Assembly: GCA_027698105.1 (NCBI GenBank)
Contig: JAQERH010000045.1
Coordinates: forward strand, 1-17,956
Source of the DNA: Lachnospiraceae bacterium AM93-12TA
GTDB lineage: Bacteria; Bacillota; Clostridia; Lachnospirales; Lachnospiraceae
DNA length: 17,956 nt
Direction: 5' to 3'
Part shown: piece after piece, positions 1-5,909 of the stretch
How the letters are laid out: each line of letters starts with the position of its first letter
Position numbering within the stretch: position 1 is the first letter of the stretch
Translations under genes and position numbers: made by a program
The notes under the pieces: generated by a model
What the model saw: the letters and a program-made list of their open reading frames with translations, nothing else
What the model was told of the DNA's origin: nothing
Database searches by the model: none

Positions 1-1
1 A

Positions 2-58
2 GACCATGTCTATTTTTATGAAATTGATTTTGCGAAATTAATTATACGTCATCCTTAA
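2..58 (+). CDS. Possible 3' tail of an unidentified gene cut by the window edge
   Basis: From base 2 the plus strand reads 18 sense codons and then TAA at 56-58. The residues (DHVYFYEID followed by FAKLIIRHP) look protein-like: mixed aromatic, charged and aliphatic, without the low complexity expected of random AT-rich DNA. Too little is visible to name a family. If the stretch 144-225 is the end of an integrated element, a gene pointing towards that end would be in the usual position for an integrase or last element gene, but I do not recognise integrase motifs here. It could equally be a chance open frame. Confidence 0.3.
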   Translation, partial: DHVYFYEIDFAKLIIRHP

Positions 59-143
59 CCACTTGCGGACCACTAAAAATCGGATGAAAACGGCTCTCGT
101 TTCGCCAGATTTGGTCAAACTATATCAGACCGTTTAGATATAG

Positions 144-179
144 AAAAACCCAGGAAAACCTTGATTTTTCTGGGTTTTT
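144..179. terminator. Bidirectional intrinsic terminator-like hairpin
   Basis: The arms AAAAACCCAG (144-153) and CTGGGTTTTT (170-179) pair perfectly over 10 bp and extend further inward with one mismatch. The A-tract on one side and T-tract on the other give a U-run in either direction. It lies 30 bp from the rpsI-end repeat at 209-225, mirroring the position of the terminator at 1505-1535 relative to the true rpsI end, although the two hairpins differ in sequence. It may be the terminator that rpsI used before the island arrived, or part of a neighbouring element. Confidence 0.7.
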
Positions 180-208
180 GAACCATTTTGATAGAGTTTG
201 GACAGCAG

Positions 209-225
209 ATTATCTCTTGCAGAAC
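209..225 (+). repeat. Left copy of rpsI 3'-end direct repeat (candidate attachment core)
   Basis: ATTATCTCTTGC (209-220) plus AGAAC matches 1562-1578 at 16 of 17 positions in the same orientation. In the rpsI frame on the minus strand it would read F-C-K-R-stop, against the real rpsI end F-S-K-R-stop. The flanks of the two copies are unrelated, so this is not a general duplication of the rpsI tail. A short copy of a conserved gene end is what site-specific integration by a tyrosine recombinase leaves behind. Chance remains possible because only 17 bases are involved. Confidence 0.6.
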
Positions 226-257
226 ATCAAATATTGATTTTAAAACATTCAAACACA

Positions 258-284
258 TTTTGTCAGTTACGTGTTCGTTACCGA
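258..284 (+). repeat. Inner direct repeat, left copy (possible integrase arm site)
   Basis: TTTGTCAGTTAC (259-270) followed by GTGTTCGTTACCGA (271-284) matches the inner repeat at 1416-1453: the first 12 bases are identical, and 12 of the last 13 match after an extra 12-base unit present only in the right copy. It contains two units of the form GTYNGTTAC. It lies 33 bp inside the left attachment-like repeat. Confidence 0.5.
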
Positions 285-318
285 AAATATCTCTCATGTT
301 ATCCACACTGCTTTATGC

Positions 319-352
319 AAAAAAAATTGGGAACGAGTAAAGACCCATTCCC
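319..352 (-). ncRNA. Strong hairpin plus U8 directly after the Abi gene: terminator and candidate abiF-type RNA
   Basis: Read on the minus strand, GGGAATGGG (352-344) pairs with CTCGTTCCC (337-329) over 9 bp including two G-U pairs, with a TCTTTA loop. It is followed by AA and eight U (326-319). That is a strong intrinsic terminator 35 bp beyond the Abi stop codon. A weaker CGTGT/ACACG hairpin (375-394) overlaps the stop. Abi_2/AbiF genes are known to be accompanied by a structured RNA (the abiF RNA motif in Rfam, recalled and not checked). The position here fits such a partner, but an ordinary terminator explains the hairpin equally well. Confidence 0.55.
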
Positions 353-386
353 TACAAAAAGTTAATTTTTTAATCGTGTATATATT

Positions 387-1291
387 TTAACACGCTTCAT
401 TTATATAGTCAACAACTTTTTTTACAAAAAAATATGCTGTTTTTATGCATTCATTTTTATCAAAATACTCTTTATTTTTTATTGCACGACCATCTATAAA
501 TTCTTGTATCTGCTTAAACCTCTTCTCTTTCACAACATCTGCATTAATAAATTCATTGTAAACATAAAGCAATGTAACAAAATCATACAAAAACTTATTA
601 CTCAATTTGTTCTTTCTCATAGACGCACCTATTCCATCTATATTTGAAACAAATTTTATAATTTTAACAGATGGCTTATTTGTTCCTTTTTGAAGTTTAT
701 TTATCAGGCAATTACTATGTGCATTTGCATTTCTTAAATCCCTTATTGAATACAACAAGTCACTATCTTTTAAACGCCCTGGATACCTCTCCGTATAATA
801 CTCATACAACTTCACCATATCTCCAAAAGATATTAATTCTACAAATACCCATGCAGGAAAATATGGATAATACTTCTCTATCAATTCTCTGCAATATTCA
901 CTAGATTTGTGTTTCTGTATATTTTGACAACTTCTCTCATACTTTGTAACAAATCTTCTAATAATATCATAACCATCTTCTTCTAGATTATCCTCTATAT
1001 CTTTTAACAATCTGGTTTTTAAAGCATGTTCGACATCAAGACACATTTGCAATATTAAATACCGTAAATGCATATCAATGGTTGACAATTCCTGCAAATA
1101 AGCAAAATCAAGATTTATGTACTTATCGTTACTTTTTGCTTGTCATAATTGGCTCTATAAGATGCTAGTTTCATGTAGTAATTATTATTTTGAAGAAATA
1201 CCTTTGCATCTTCTTCTTTAGCTATATCAAATTTTATTCCTTTTAATTTCATATGAGATATCAATTCGTCACTTGTTTTAAGTAATTTCAT
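387..1291 (-). pseudogene. Abi_2/AbiF-like HEPN abortive-infection protein, interrupted by a -1 frameshift
   Basis: Two overlapping frames make one Abi_2-type protein. The first runs from ATG 1291 (GGGG ribosome binding site 8 nt upstream) for 58 codons to TAA 1115-1117, and includes [17 protein letters not shown], the usual Abi_2 N-terminal block. The second frame continues to TAA 387-389. Adding one A to the A5 run at 1137-1133 joins them into a 301-residue protein, the family's normal length, reading [21 protein letters not shown] across the joint. The second part carries the family block [12 protein letters not shown] and the HEPN ribonuclease motif R-N-A-N-A-H (R187 to H192 of the repaired protein). 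Abi_2 proteins are phage-triggered growth-arrest factors thought to cleave RNA. The break may be a true null, a phase-variable or slippage-decoded run, or a sequencing error. The remaining frame alone, which could start at TTG 1097, lacks the N-terminal 65 residues. Confidence 0.85.
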
Positions 1292-1317
1292 AAAAATTCC
1301 CCTTTGTTCTTTCTATC

Positions 1318-1323
1318 ATTATA
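1318..1323 (-). promoter_or_regulatory. Possible -10 box of the Abi gene promoter
   Basis: TATAAT on the minus strand lies 26 bp upstream of the Abi start at 1291. At 17 bp spacing the -35 position is a poor TTTTAT, so the call rests on the perfect -10 and its location. It implies the island gene is transcribed on its own and not from a neighbouring operon. Confidence 0.45.
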
Positions 1324-1415
1324 CTCCACTACAATTGATAATAAAAGACATTTTTCAACATCATATCTTCTTATATACAAATTACTGAGAAAGAGTTATT
1401 TTAATTATGGTGATC

Positions 1416-1453
1416 ATTTGTCAGTTACCTGTTAGTTGTGTGTTAGTTACCGA
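1416..1453 (+). repeat. Inner direct repeat, right copy, with tandem GTTAGTT units
   Basis: ATTTGTCAGTTAC (1416-1428), CTGTTAGTTGTG and TGTTAGTTACCGA (1441-1453) form three related units of the form GTYAGTT, and the outer parts match 258-284. Just beyond, GATAGATTTTC occurs twice (1452-1462 and 1481-1491). Clusters of short repeats about 100 bp inside a recombination core are typical of integrase arm-binding regions. That function is inferred. Confidence 0.5.
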
Positions 1454-1504
1454 TAGATTTTCGTGTGTTTTGAGGATGTTTGATAGATTTTCAGAATATA
1501 AAGA

Positions 1505-1535
1505 AAACCCCGAAAATACTGGATTTTCGGGGTTT
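1505..1535 (-). terminator. Intrinsic terminator after rpsI
   Basis: A 13-bp perfect inverted repeat, AAACCCCGAAAAT (1505-1517) and ATTTTCGGGGTTT (1523-1535), with a 5-nt loop. On the minus strand the stem ends in GGGGTTTTC, a short U-run. It lies 27 bp beyond the rpsI stop codon and terminates the rplM-rpsI transcript; it would also work in the other direction. Confidence 0.85.
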
Positions 1536-1561
1536 GTTGCTCTTTTTCGATATTCGGTTGA

Positions 1562-1578
1562 ATTATCTCTTGCTGAAC
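1562..1578 (+). repeat. Right copy of the repeat: the 3' end of rpsI itself
   Basis: ATTATCTCTTGCTGAAC covers the final rpsI codons Q-F-S-K-R, the TAA stop and one base beyond. It matches 209-225 in the same orientation with one difference. Integration here would leave the S9 protein intact because the gene end is regenerated. Confidence 0.6.
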
Positions 1579-1955
1579 TGAGGCGCGCGACGAGCTGCCT
1601 TGAGACCGTATTTCTTTCTCTCTTTCATTCTCGGATCACGTGTTAAGTATCCTGCCTTCTTGAGAACTGGTCTGTACTCAGCATCTGCCTGAAGAAGCGC
1701 TCTGGAAAGGCCGTGACGGATAGCGCCTGCCTGTCCTGTGAAACCGCCGCCGCGTACGTTTACAAGTACGTCGAACTTATCAGATGTCTCTGTAGCTACG
1801 AGTGGCTGACGAACTACAACCTTTAATGTCTCAAGGCCGAAATACTCGTCGATATCTCTCTTATTGATTGTGATGTTGCCTGTACCTGGTACAATATATA
1901 CTCTGGCGATAGATTTTTTTCTTCTGCCTGTTCCGTAGAATTTTGCGTTAGCCAT
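1563..1955 (-). CDS. rpsI: 30S ribosomal protein S9 (uS9)
   Basis: This 130-residue protein of normal family length is a structural component of the small subunit head; its basic C-terminal tail reaches the P-site tRNA. The start block [19 protein letters not shown], the central [21 protein letters not shown] and the terminal RRAPQFSKR are all canonical for S9. The start at ATG 1955 has an AAGGAGG site 8 nt upstream. It is the second gene of rplM-rpsI, 28 bp after rplM, sharing its promoter. The 3' end coincides with the candidate integration core, without altering the encoded tail. Confidence 0.98.
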   Translation of the reverse strand: MANAKFYGTGRRKKSIARVYIVPGTGNITINKRDIDEYFGLETLKVVVRQPLVATETSDKFDVLVNVRGGGFTGQAGAIRHGLSRALLQADAEYRPVLKKAGYLTRDPRMKERKKYGLKAARRAPQFSKR

Positions 1956-1983
1956 TAGTGTTTCCTCCTTCCAGCACCTTTAA

Positions 1984-2418
1984 TTAAAATTTGATCTCTA
2001 AAACTTCCGGCTTCTGAGCTGCCTGCTCATGCTCTGGACCTGCATATACGTGAAGTTTCTTAATCATGCTTCTTCCTAAAGGTCCCTTTGGAAGCATTCC
2101 CTTAACTGCTAACTCGATAACCTTCTCCGGCTTCTTAGCCATCATTTCTCTTAAGGTTGTCTCTCTCATTCCGCCTACATAGTCGGAGTGATTGTAGTAG
2201 ATCTTCTGATCAAGCTTCTTGCCTGTAACCTGGATCTTCTCAGCGTTTACTACGATTACGTAGTCACCGCAGTCCATGTGAGGTGTGAAGATCGGCTTAT
2301 TCTTTCCTCTTAAAATCTTCGCTACCTCAGATGTCAGACGACCTAATGTATATCCTGTAGCGTCAACTACATACCATTTTCTTTCAATTGTTGCTGGACT
2401 AGCCATAAAAGTTTTCAT
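1984..2418 (-). CDS. rplM: 50S ribosomal protein L13 (uL13)
   Basis: This 144-residue large-subunit protein has the family's usual length and acts early in 50S assembly. Landmarks include [39 protein letters not shown], the [16 protein letters not shown] segment and [22 protein letters not shown] 2418 is chosen because AGGAGG lies 8 nt upstream, better spaced than for the second Met four codons in. It is first gene of the rplM-rpsI transcript, driven by the consensus promoter at 2522-2550 and probably controlled by its leader. In many Firmicutes truA lies immediately upstream; here about 8.6 kb of other genes intervene. Confidence 0.98.
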   Translation of the reverse strand: MKTFMASPATIERKWYVVDATGYTLGRLTSEVAKILRGKNKPIFTPHMDCGDYVIVVNAEKIQVTGKKLDQKIYYNHSDYVGGMRETTLREMMAKKPEKVIELAVKGMLPKGPLGRSMIKKLHVYAGPEHEQAAQKPEVLEIKF

Positions 2419-2515
2419 TGGTTGACCTCCTGTTTATTCAGTTTTTGAGATTAACTTTATCAATAAAATGCCTGTTCCGGGGCTTTGGTACAGACATTTC
2501 TCACTGATGTCACAG
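2419..2515 (-). ncRNA. Probable L13 ribosomal-protein leader in the rplM 5' UTR
   Basis: Between the predicted start of transcription (about 2515) and rplM lies a leader of about 97 nt with a clear hairpin: AAATGTCTGT (2499-2490, minus strand) pairs with ACAGGCATTT (2475-2466) over 10 bp with one wobble. Firmicutes rplM transcripts carry an L13 leader that the protein is thought to bind for autoregulation. Identification here rests on position and a single stem, not on a covariance match. Confidence 0.6.
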
Positions 2516-2521
2516 TTATAC

Positions 2522-2550
2522 ATTATATTACACTACGCCGGACGTGTCAA
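2522..2550 (-). promoter_or_regulatory. Perfect sigma-A promoter of rplM-rpsI
   Basis: On the minus strand TTGACA (2550-2545) and TATAAT (2527-2522) are separated by exactly 17 bp, a full match to consensus. It makes rplM-rpsI independent of the inserted pxp and two-component genes upstream. Confidence 0.92.
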
Positions 2551-2606
2551 CCTCTTTTTTCCTGTAGAATCAAGGTTTTACAGCCGTTCTAAACACCTCT
2601 CCCATG

Positions 2607-2642
2607 AAACGGCAGCGGGGACGGAAAAACCGTCCCCCGTTT
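2607..2642. repeat. Bulged 13-bp hairpin after pxpC, possible terminator or REP-like repeat
   Basis: Nested inverted repeat: outer arms AAACGG (2607-2612) and CCGTTT (2637-2642), inner arms GGGACGG (2618-2624) and CCGTCCC (2630-2636), an AAAAA loop, and a one-sided CAGCG bulge. It starts one base after the pxpC stop. There is no proper U-run on the pxpC strand, so it is at best a weak terminator there. The GGGGACGG-A5-CCGTCCCC core resembles dispersed hairpin repeats seen in Clostridia, which I cannot verify here. Confidence 0.6.
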
Positions 2643-2643
2643 T

Positions 2644-3750
2644 CTATCTCAGCCCTTTGACCTCTGTCTCCAGTTCTACGATAAACTCCTCTCCGTCTAC
2701 CACAACACGGTATTTCTTTTTTGCAATATAGGGATTTCCAGACGCCGCCGCTGACGCTACGGCCATGGCTACGGCCTCTCTTTCCCTGGCAGTTCCCTTC
2801 TCCGGCACATAGTCCAGCTTCTCCTTCAGAGCCTTTAACTCCTCCAGCTCCTTCACATAGATGTCCTGGGCCTCCTCCACGGATACCTGTTTAAAGTTTA
2901 CCTTGCAGCCCGGCTTTAACTGAGCTGCCTTTGGAAGATCGGCAGAGATAATGCCGGCAATCTTTGTATATCCGCCTGTGGTCTGGTGATCCGCCATCAT
3001 GACGATAGGCTGTCCGTGGGACGGAACCTGTACCGCACCGAAGCTGATGCCGTCTGTAATAATATCTCCGCCGTTCTTGTGCTCGATCTTCTCTCCCTCG
3101 AAGCGCAGTCCCATACGGTCTGCCTCATTAGTCAGGGTGTAGGTACTGCTTAAAAAGGTTTTGATTCCGGCCTCTGTAAAACAGTCGTCCTGCGGTCCTA
3201 AAATCACGCGGAGCGTGCAGGAAGTGTTAGAGTAATCGTCTGCTGGAACGGTTCTCTTACTCATATTCGGAAGAGTCGTCTTGGGAGCCGCGAACTCAAT
3301 TTCGTCCCCAGGTCCCAGCTTTCTTCCCTTAAAGCCTCCCAGATTTGATTTTAAATGGGTGGATTTGCTGCCCATCACAACCGGAACGTCCAGTCCGCCT
3401 GCAAAGGCCACATAGGCGCGGCTTCCGCTCTTAATGCCCATAAAGCTCATGGTGTCGCCTTTTTTCGCCAGAACAGCCTGGTACATGGGAAGGTCTTTTC
3501 CGTTTAACTTGGCTCCCAGGTTTCCTCCTGTCACGGCAATAATATTGTCAGAGGTAAAGGTAAACATGGGGCCCATGAGAGTGATCTCCAGAGCGGCCTC
3601 ATTCTCGTCGTTTCCTACCAGAATGTTCGCCTTGCGGAAAGCCATGGTATCCATAACACCTGCCGCCGGAACTCCGAATTCCTGATAGCCTGTGCGGCCC
3701 AGATCCTGAATAGTTGTAATAAATCCTCCGTTTGCAAACTGAATGCCCAT
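2644..3750 (-). CDS. pxpC: 5-oxoprolinase subunit C (PxpC/KipA family) with a C-terminal biotinyl-domain-like tail
   Basis: PxpC acts with PxpA and PxpB in the ATP-dependent opening of 5-oxoproline (pyroglutamate) to glutamate in the cytoplasm. The family core runs from about residue 5 to 300: TTIQDLGRTGYQEFGVPAAG near the start, AFAGGLDVPVVMGSKST around 116-131, GPQDDCF around 185, and the HGQPIVMMADHQTTGGY signature at 245-261. At 368 residues it is longer than the usual 310-330: an Ala-rich stretch (327-337) is followed by KKYRVVVDGEEFIVELE (345-361), which resembles the first half of a biotin carboxyl carrier domain without the biotinylated lysine. The ribosome site AGGAGG sits in the last codons of pxpB, 3 bp upstream, so the two are translationally coupled. 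It is the last gene of the operon. Confidence 0.93.
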   Translation of the reverse strand: MGIQFANGGFITTIQDLGRTGYQEFGVPAAGVMDTMAFRKANILVGNDENEAALEITLMGPMFTFTSDNIIAVTGGNLGAKLNGKDLPMYQAVLAKKGDTMSFMGIKSGSRAYVAFAGGLDVPVVMGSKSTHLKSNLGGFKGRKLGPGDEIEFAAPKTTLPNMSKRTVPADDYSNTSCTLRVILGPQDDCFTEAGIKTFLSSTYTLTNEADRMGLRFEGEKIEHKNGGDIITDGISFGAVQVPSHGQPIVMMADHQTTGGYTKIAGIISADLPKAAQLKPGCKVNFKQVSVEEAQDIYVKELEELKALKEKLDYVPEKGTAREREAVAMAVASAAASGNPYIAKKKYRVVVDGEEFIVELETEVKGLR

Positions 3751-3753
3751 CCT

Positions 3754-4482
3754 CTACACCTCCTTTGCGTACTTTACATATTTATATGTATTGTCTGCTA
3801 CCTGCTGTTCGATTTCTCTGTACTCCTTCTCTGTGACGGAGCGGAATTTGATATACTGTCCCGCTGAGAGGAGAATCGGCTCCTCCCGTTCTGCGTCGTA
3901 GAGCTTTAACGGCGTGCGGCCGATTAACTGCCAGCCTCCTGGAGAAGCCACTGGATAGATACCGGTCTGCTCTCCTGCGATTCCCACAGAGCCTCCCTCG
4001 ATTTTTACTCTCGGGCTTGTAAGACGCGGTGTGGCAATCTCCTTACTCATGCCTCCCAGGTACGGAAAGCCTGCAATAAAGCCCAGCATATAGATCAGGT
4101 ATTCCTCTGAGGTGTGGATTTTGATCACCTCTTCCACAGTCTTGTGGTTGTGCTCTGCCACATTTTCAATGTCAGGTCCCATCTCTCCGCCGTAGAGAAC
4201 CGGGATCTCAATCACCTCCGGCGGCGGAATTACGATACTTTCAAGGGATCCTAACAGTCCCTCGAATTCCTTTGTCAGATCCTTAAACCGGATCACCTCC
4301 GGCTTATAATTGACTAACAGAGAGCGGTAAGTAGGAACCGTCTCCACAATTCCGGGAATCTCACTTTTCTCCACTGCAATCTTAAAGGCCCGAATCTGTC
4401 TGTTGATTTCCGGGCTGATTTCATTTCCAAACTCTACGCTCACTGAGCTGTCGCCTGCGGCCAGGTATCTCACCTTTCCCAT
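3754..4482 (-). CDS. pxpB: 5-oxoprolinase subunit B (PxpB/KipI family)
   Basis: This 242-residue protein has normal length for the family, whose members form a complex with PxpC; in Bacillus the homologue KipI was first known as an inhibitor of the sporulation kinase KinA. Visible signatures are PVLYGGEMGPDIENVAEHN (about 95-113), YMLGFIAGFPYLGGM (about 130-145), and GGSVGIAGEQTGIYPVASPGG (about 163-183). The start ATG 4482 has GGAGG 7 nt upstream. It overlaps neither neighbour: 3 bp separate it from pxpC, and 163 bp with a GC-rich hairpin separate it from the transporter gene upstream. Nothing suggests a sporulation role here; the company of pxpA and pxpC argues for 5-oxoproline use. Confidence 0.94.
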   Translation of the reverse strand: MGKVRYLAAGDSSVSVEFGNEISPEINRQIRAFKIAVEKSEIPGIVETVPTYRSLLVNYKPEVIRFKDLTKEFEGLLGSLESIVIPPPEVIEIPVLYGGEMGPDIENVAEHNHKTVEEVIKIHTSEEYLIYMLGFIAGFPYLGGMSKEIATPRLTSPRVKIEGGSVGIAGEQTGIYPVASPGGWQLIGRTPLKLYDAEREEPILLSAGQYIKFRSVTEKEYREIEQQVADNTYKYVKYAKEV

Positions 4483-4597
4483 GCTGTCTCCTCCTTATCT
4501 GAATTTCCAGTCTGCTGCCAATTTTCCTGATTTTTCTAATTTTTTTGCAAATTTGATTTTTTTGAATTTACACGCGTATGATATCTTTTTTCAGCAC

Positions 4598-4625
4598 GCG
4601 CCGGGAAGCTCTAAGCCCCCGGCGC
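4598..4625. repeat. GC-rich hairpin between the transporter gene and pxpB
   Basis: GCGCCGGG (4598-4605) and CCCGGCGC (4618-4625) form a perfect 8-bp stem with a 12-nt loop, 21 bp beyond the transporter stop codon. No U-run follows on the operon strand, so it is not a standard terminator. It may protect or process the mRNA between the transporter and pxpBC and so set different expression levels. The surrounding spacer is otherwise AT-rich and shows no further gene. Confidence 0.65.
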
Positions 4626-4645
4626 CGCATGCTTTCTATTTCCTT

Positions 4646-5866
4646 TTATCCGAAAATAGTAAGGATATTAGGAAGAGATCTGACAGCCCCGATTCCTGTC
4701 AGGATCACTGCTACAATACCCAGTATCAAAAGGATAGTCGGATGCTTATAGCTTTCTCCCACGATTTTCTTATTTCTGCTGGCTGCCAGAATGGTCAGGA
4801 GAGTCAGCGGCAGAATCAGACCGTTGACAGCGCCTGCCAGAACCAGAAGCTTGGCCGGCTGGCCCAGCAGAGTCATGATAATGGTGGAAACGGCGATAAA
4901 GCCGATTACGAACCACTTCTCATTTTCCATAATAAACGGATGCAGCGTCTTTAAGAAAGATACCGATGTATAGGCTGCTCCAATGATGGATGTGGTAGCC
5001 GCAAAGAAGATAACAAGACCGAAGATCTTGTAGCCAATTACGCCTGCACCTGCCCGGAAGGCTTCTGCCGGAGGGCTGGCTGTCCATCCCTCAGAACCTA
5101 CGATCTCAGGCATGGCTGTTACGACTCCAAGAACGGCTAAAAACAAGAGAATTCTCATGGTTCCGGATACGCCTACACCCATCAGTACAGACTGACGTAC
5201 CTTAGGAAGATCCTTTTCTCCTCTGTAGCCTGCATCCAGAAGCCTGTGAGCGCCTGAGAATGCAATGTAGCCTCCGCAGCTTCCGCCTAACAGAGTAATT
5301 AACGGAAGCACTAAATCCGGTGTCTGATCAAAGCTGGCGATTCCCGCTACTGCCTCGCCTACCGGCGGTTTTGACTTAAATACAACGTAAAGTACAACGA
5401 GAATCATAATAGTTCCCAGGTACTTTGTCAGCTTATCCATTCCCTCCTTGGCATCCTTGGAAAGGAAAATCAGGATTCCAATGGCTCCGGAAATGATGCA
5501 GCCTGCCTTAACAGGAAGACCGAACATAACATTCAGGCCTGTAGCACCGCCGCCGACATTTCCTATATTAAATACGAGTCCTCCCAACGCTACCAGACAG
5601 GCGATAAAATATCCCAGTCCCGGCACCACCTTGTTGGCAATATCCTGTCCTCTCATACCGGACACTCCGATGACAGACCATATATTTAGCTGGGTGGTTA
5701 CATCCAACAGAATGGTTGCCACAATTACCAGGGCAAACGCAGATTTAAACTGGCCTGTAAAGGTGGCCGTCTGTGTCAGGAAACCAGGCCCAATGGCTGA
5801 AGTGGCCATCAGGAACGCGGCTCCTATGAGGGCAGTCATATTGCCCTTATCTCTCTTCTCTCCCAT
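4646..5866 (-). CDS. NRAMP-superfamily (YcsG-like) transporter lacking the metal-binding motifs
   Basis: This 406-residue integral membrane protein has about 11 hydrophobic segments. The beginning of helix 1, ATSAIGPGFLTQTATF (21-36), matches the GPxF start of NRAMP helix 1. Where metal transporters have D-P-G-N it has T-G-Q-F (37-40), and the M-P-H of helix 6 is replaced by G-G-Y (198-200) within LLGGSCGGYIAFSGAHR. Without those ligands transport of Mn or Fe is unlikely. Bacillus subtilis has a homologous gene (ycsG) next to its ycsF-kipI-kipA genes, so the natural guess is uptake of 5-oxoproline or a related small acid; that is inference. GGAGG lies 10 nt before ATG 5866. It is the second gene of the operon, 43 bp after pxpA. 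Databases may label such proteins divalent metal cation transporter, which is probably misleading. Confidence 0.88.
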   Translation of the reverse strand: MGEKRDKGNMTALIGAAFLMATSAIGPGFLTQTATFTGQFKSAFALVIVATILLDVTTQLNIWSVIGVSGMRGQDIANKVVPGLGYFIACLVALGGLVFNIGNVGGGATGLNVMFGLPVKAGCIISGAIGILIFLSKDAKEGMDKLTKYLGTIMILVVLYVVFKSKPPVGEAVAGIASFDQTPDLVLPLITLLGGSCGGYIAFSGAHRLLDAGYRGEKDLPKVRQSVLMGVGVSGTMRILLFLAVLGVVTAMPEIVGSEGWTASPPAEAFRAGAGVIGYKIFGLVIFFAATTSIIGAAYTSVSFLKTLHPFIMENEKWFVIGFIAVSTIIMTLLGQPAKLLVLAGAVNGLILPLTLLTILAASRNKKIVGESYKHPTILLILGIVAVILTGIGAVRSLPNILTIFG

Positions 5867-5909
5867 ATGTAAGTTCCTCCAGATTTCTTTTTTCTTATCC
5901 TCCGATTTC

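Larger units (their letters stand above)
226..1561. mobile_element. Putative small island integrated at the 3' end of rpsI, carrying an AbiF-like gene
   Basis: This stretch is bounded by the direct repeats of the rpsI end (209-225 and 1562-1578). It is clearly more AT-rich than the genes to its right, and it contains one defence-type gene (387-1291) with its own promoter and terminator. A second pair of direct repeats lies just inside the ends (258-284 and 1416-1453), where arm-type integrase sites would be expected. No integrase, relaxase or transposase is visible inside, so it would be a cassette mobilised in trans, a deletion relic, or one unit of a larger tandem array continuing left of the window. 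The 3' ends of conserved ribosomal genes are known integration targets in Firmicutes. The boundaries are inferred from repeats alone. Confidence 0.5.

Noticed and set aside
115..306. 63-codon minus-strand open frame
   Set aside because: It runs across the terminator hairpin 144-179, the repeat 209-225 and the inner repeat 258-284, has no clear ribosome binding site, and matches no family; most likely a chance frame through structured non-coding DNA.
1416..1491. Miniature CRISPR-like array
   Set aside because: The repeats are 7-12 bases, irregularly spaced and imperfect, without spacer-sized intervals or cas genes.
1407..1646. 79-codon plus-strand open frame
   Set aside because: It covers the repeat cluster and the rpsI terminator and ends antisense to rpsI; no supporting start site.
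4598..4625. Terminator splitting the pxp operon
   Set aside because: The stem is strong, but no U-run follows on either strand, so I kept it as a hairpin of unknown role.
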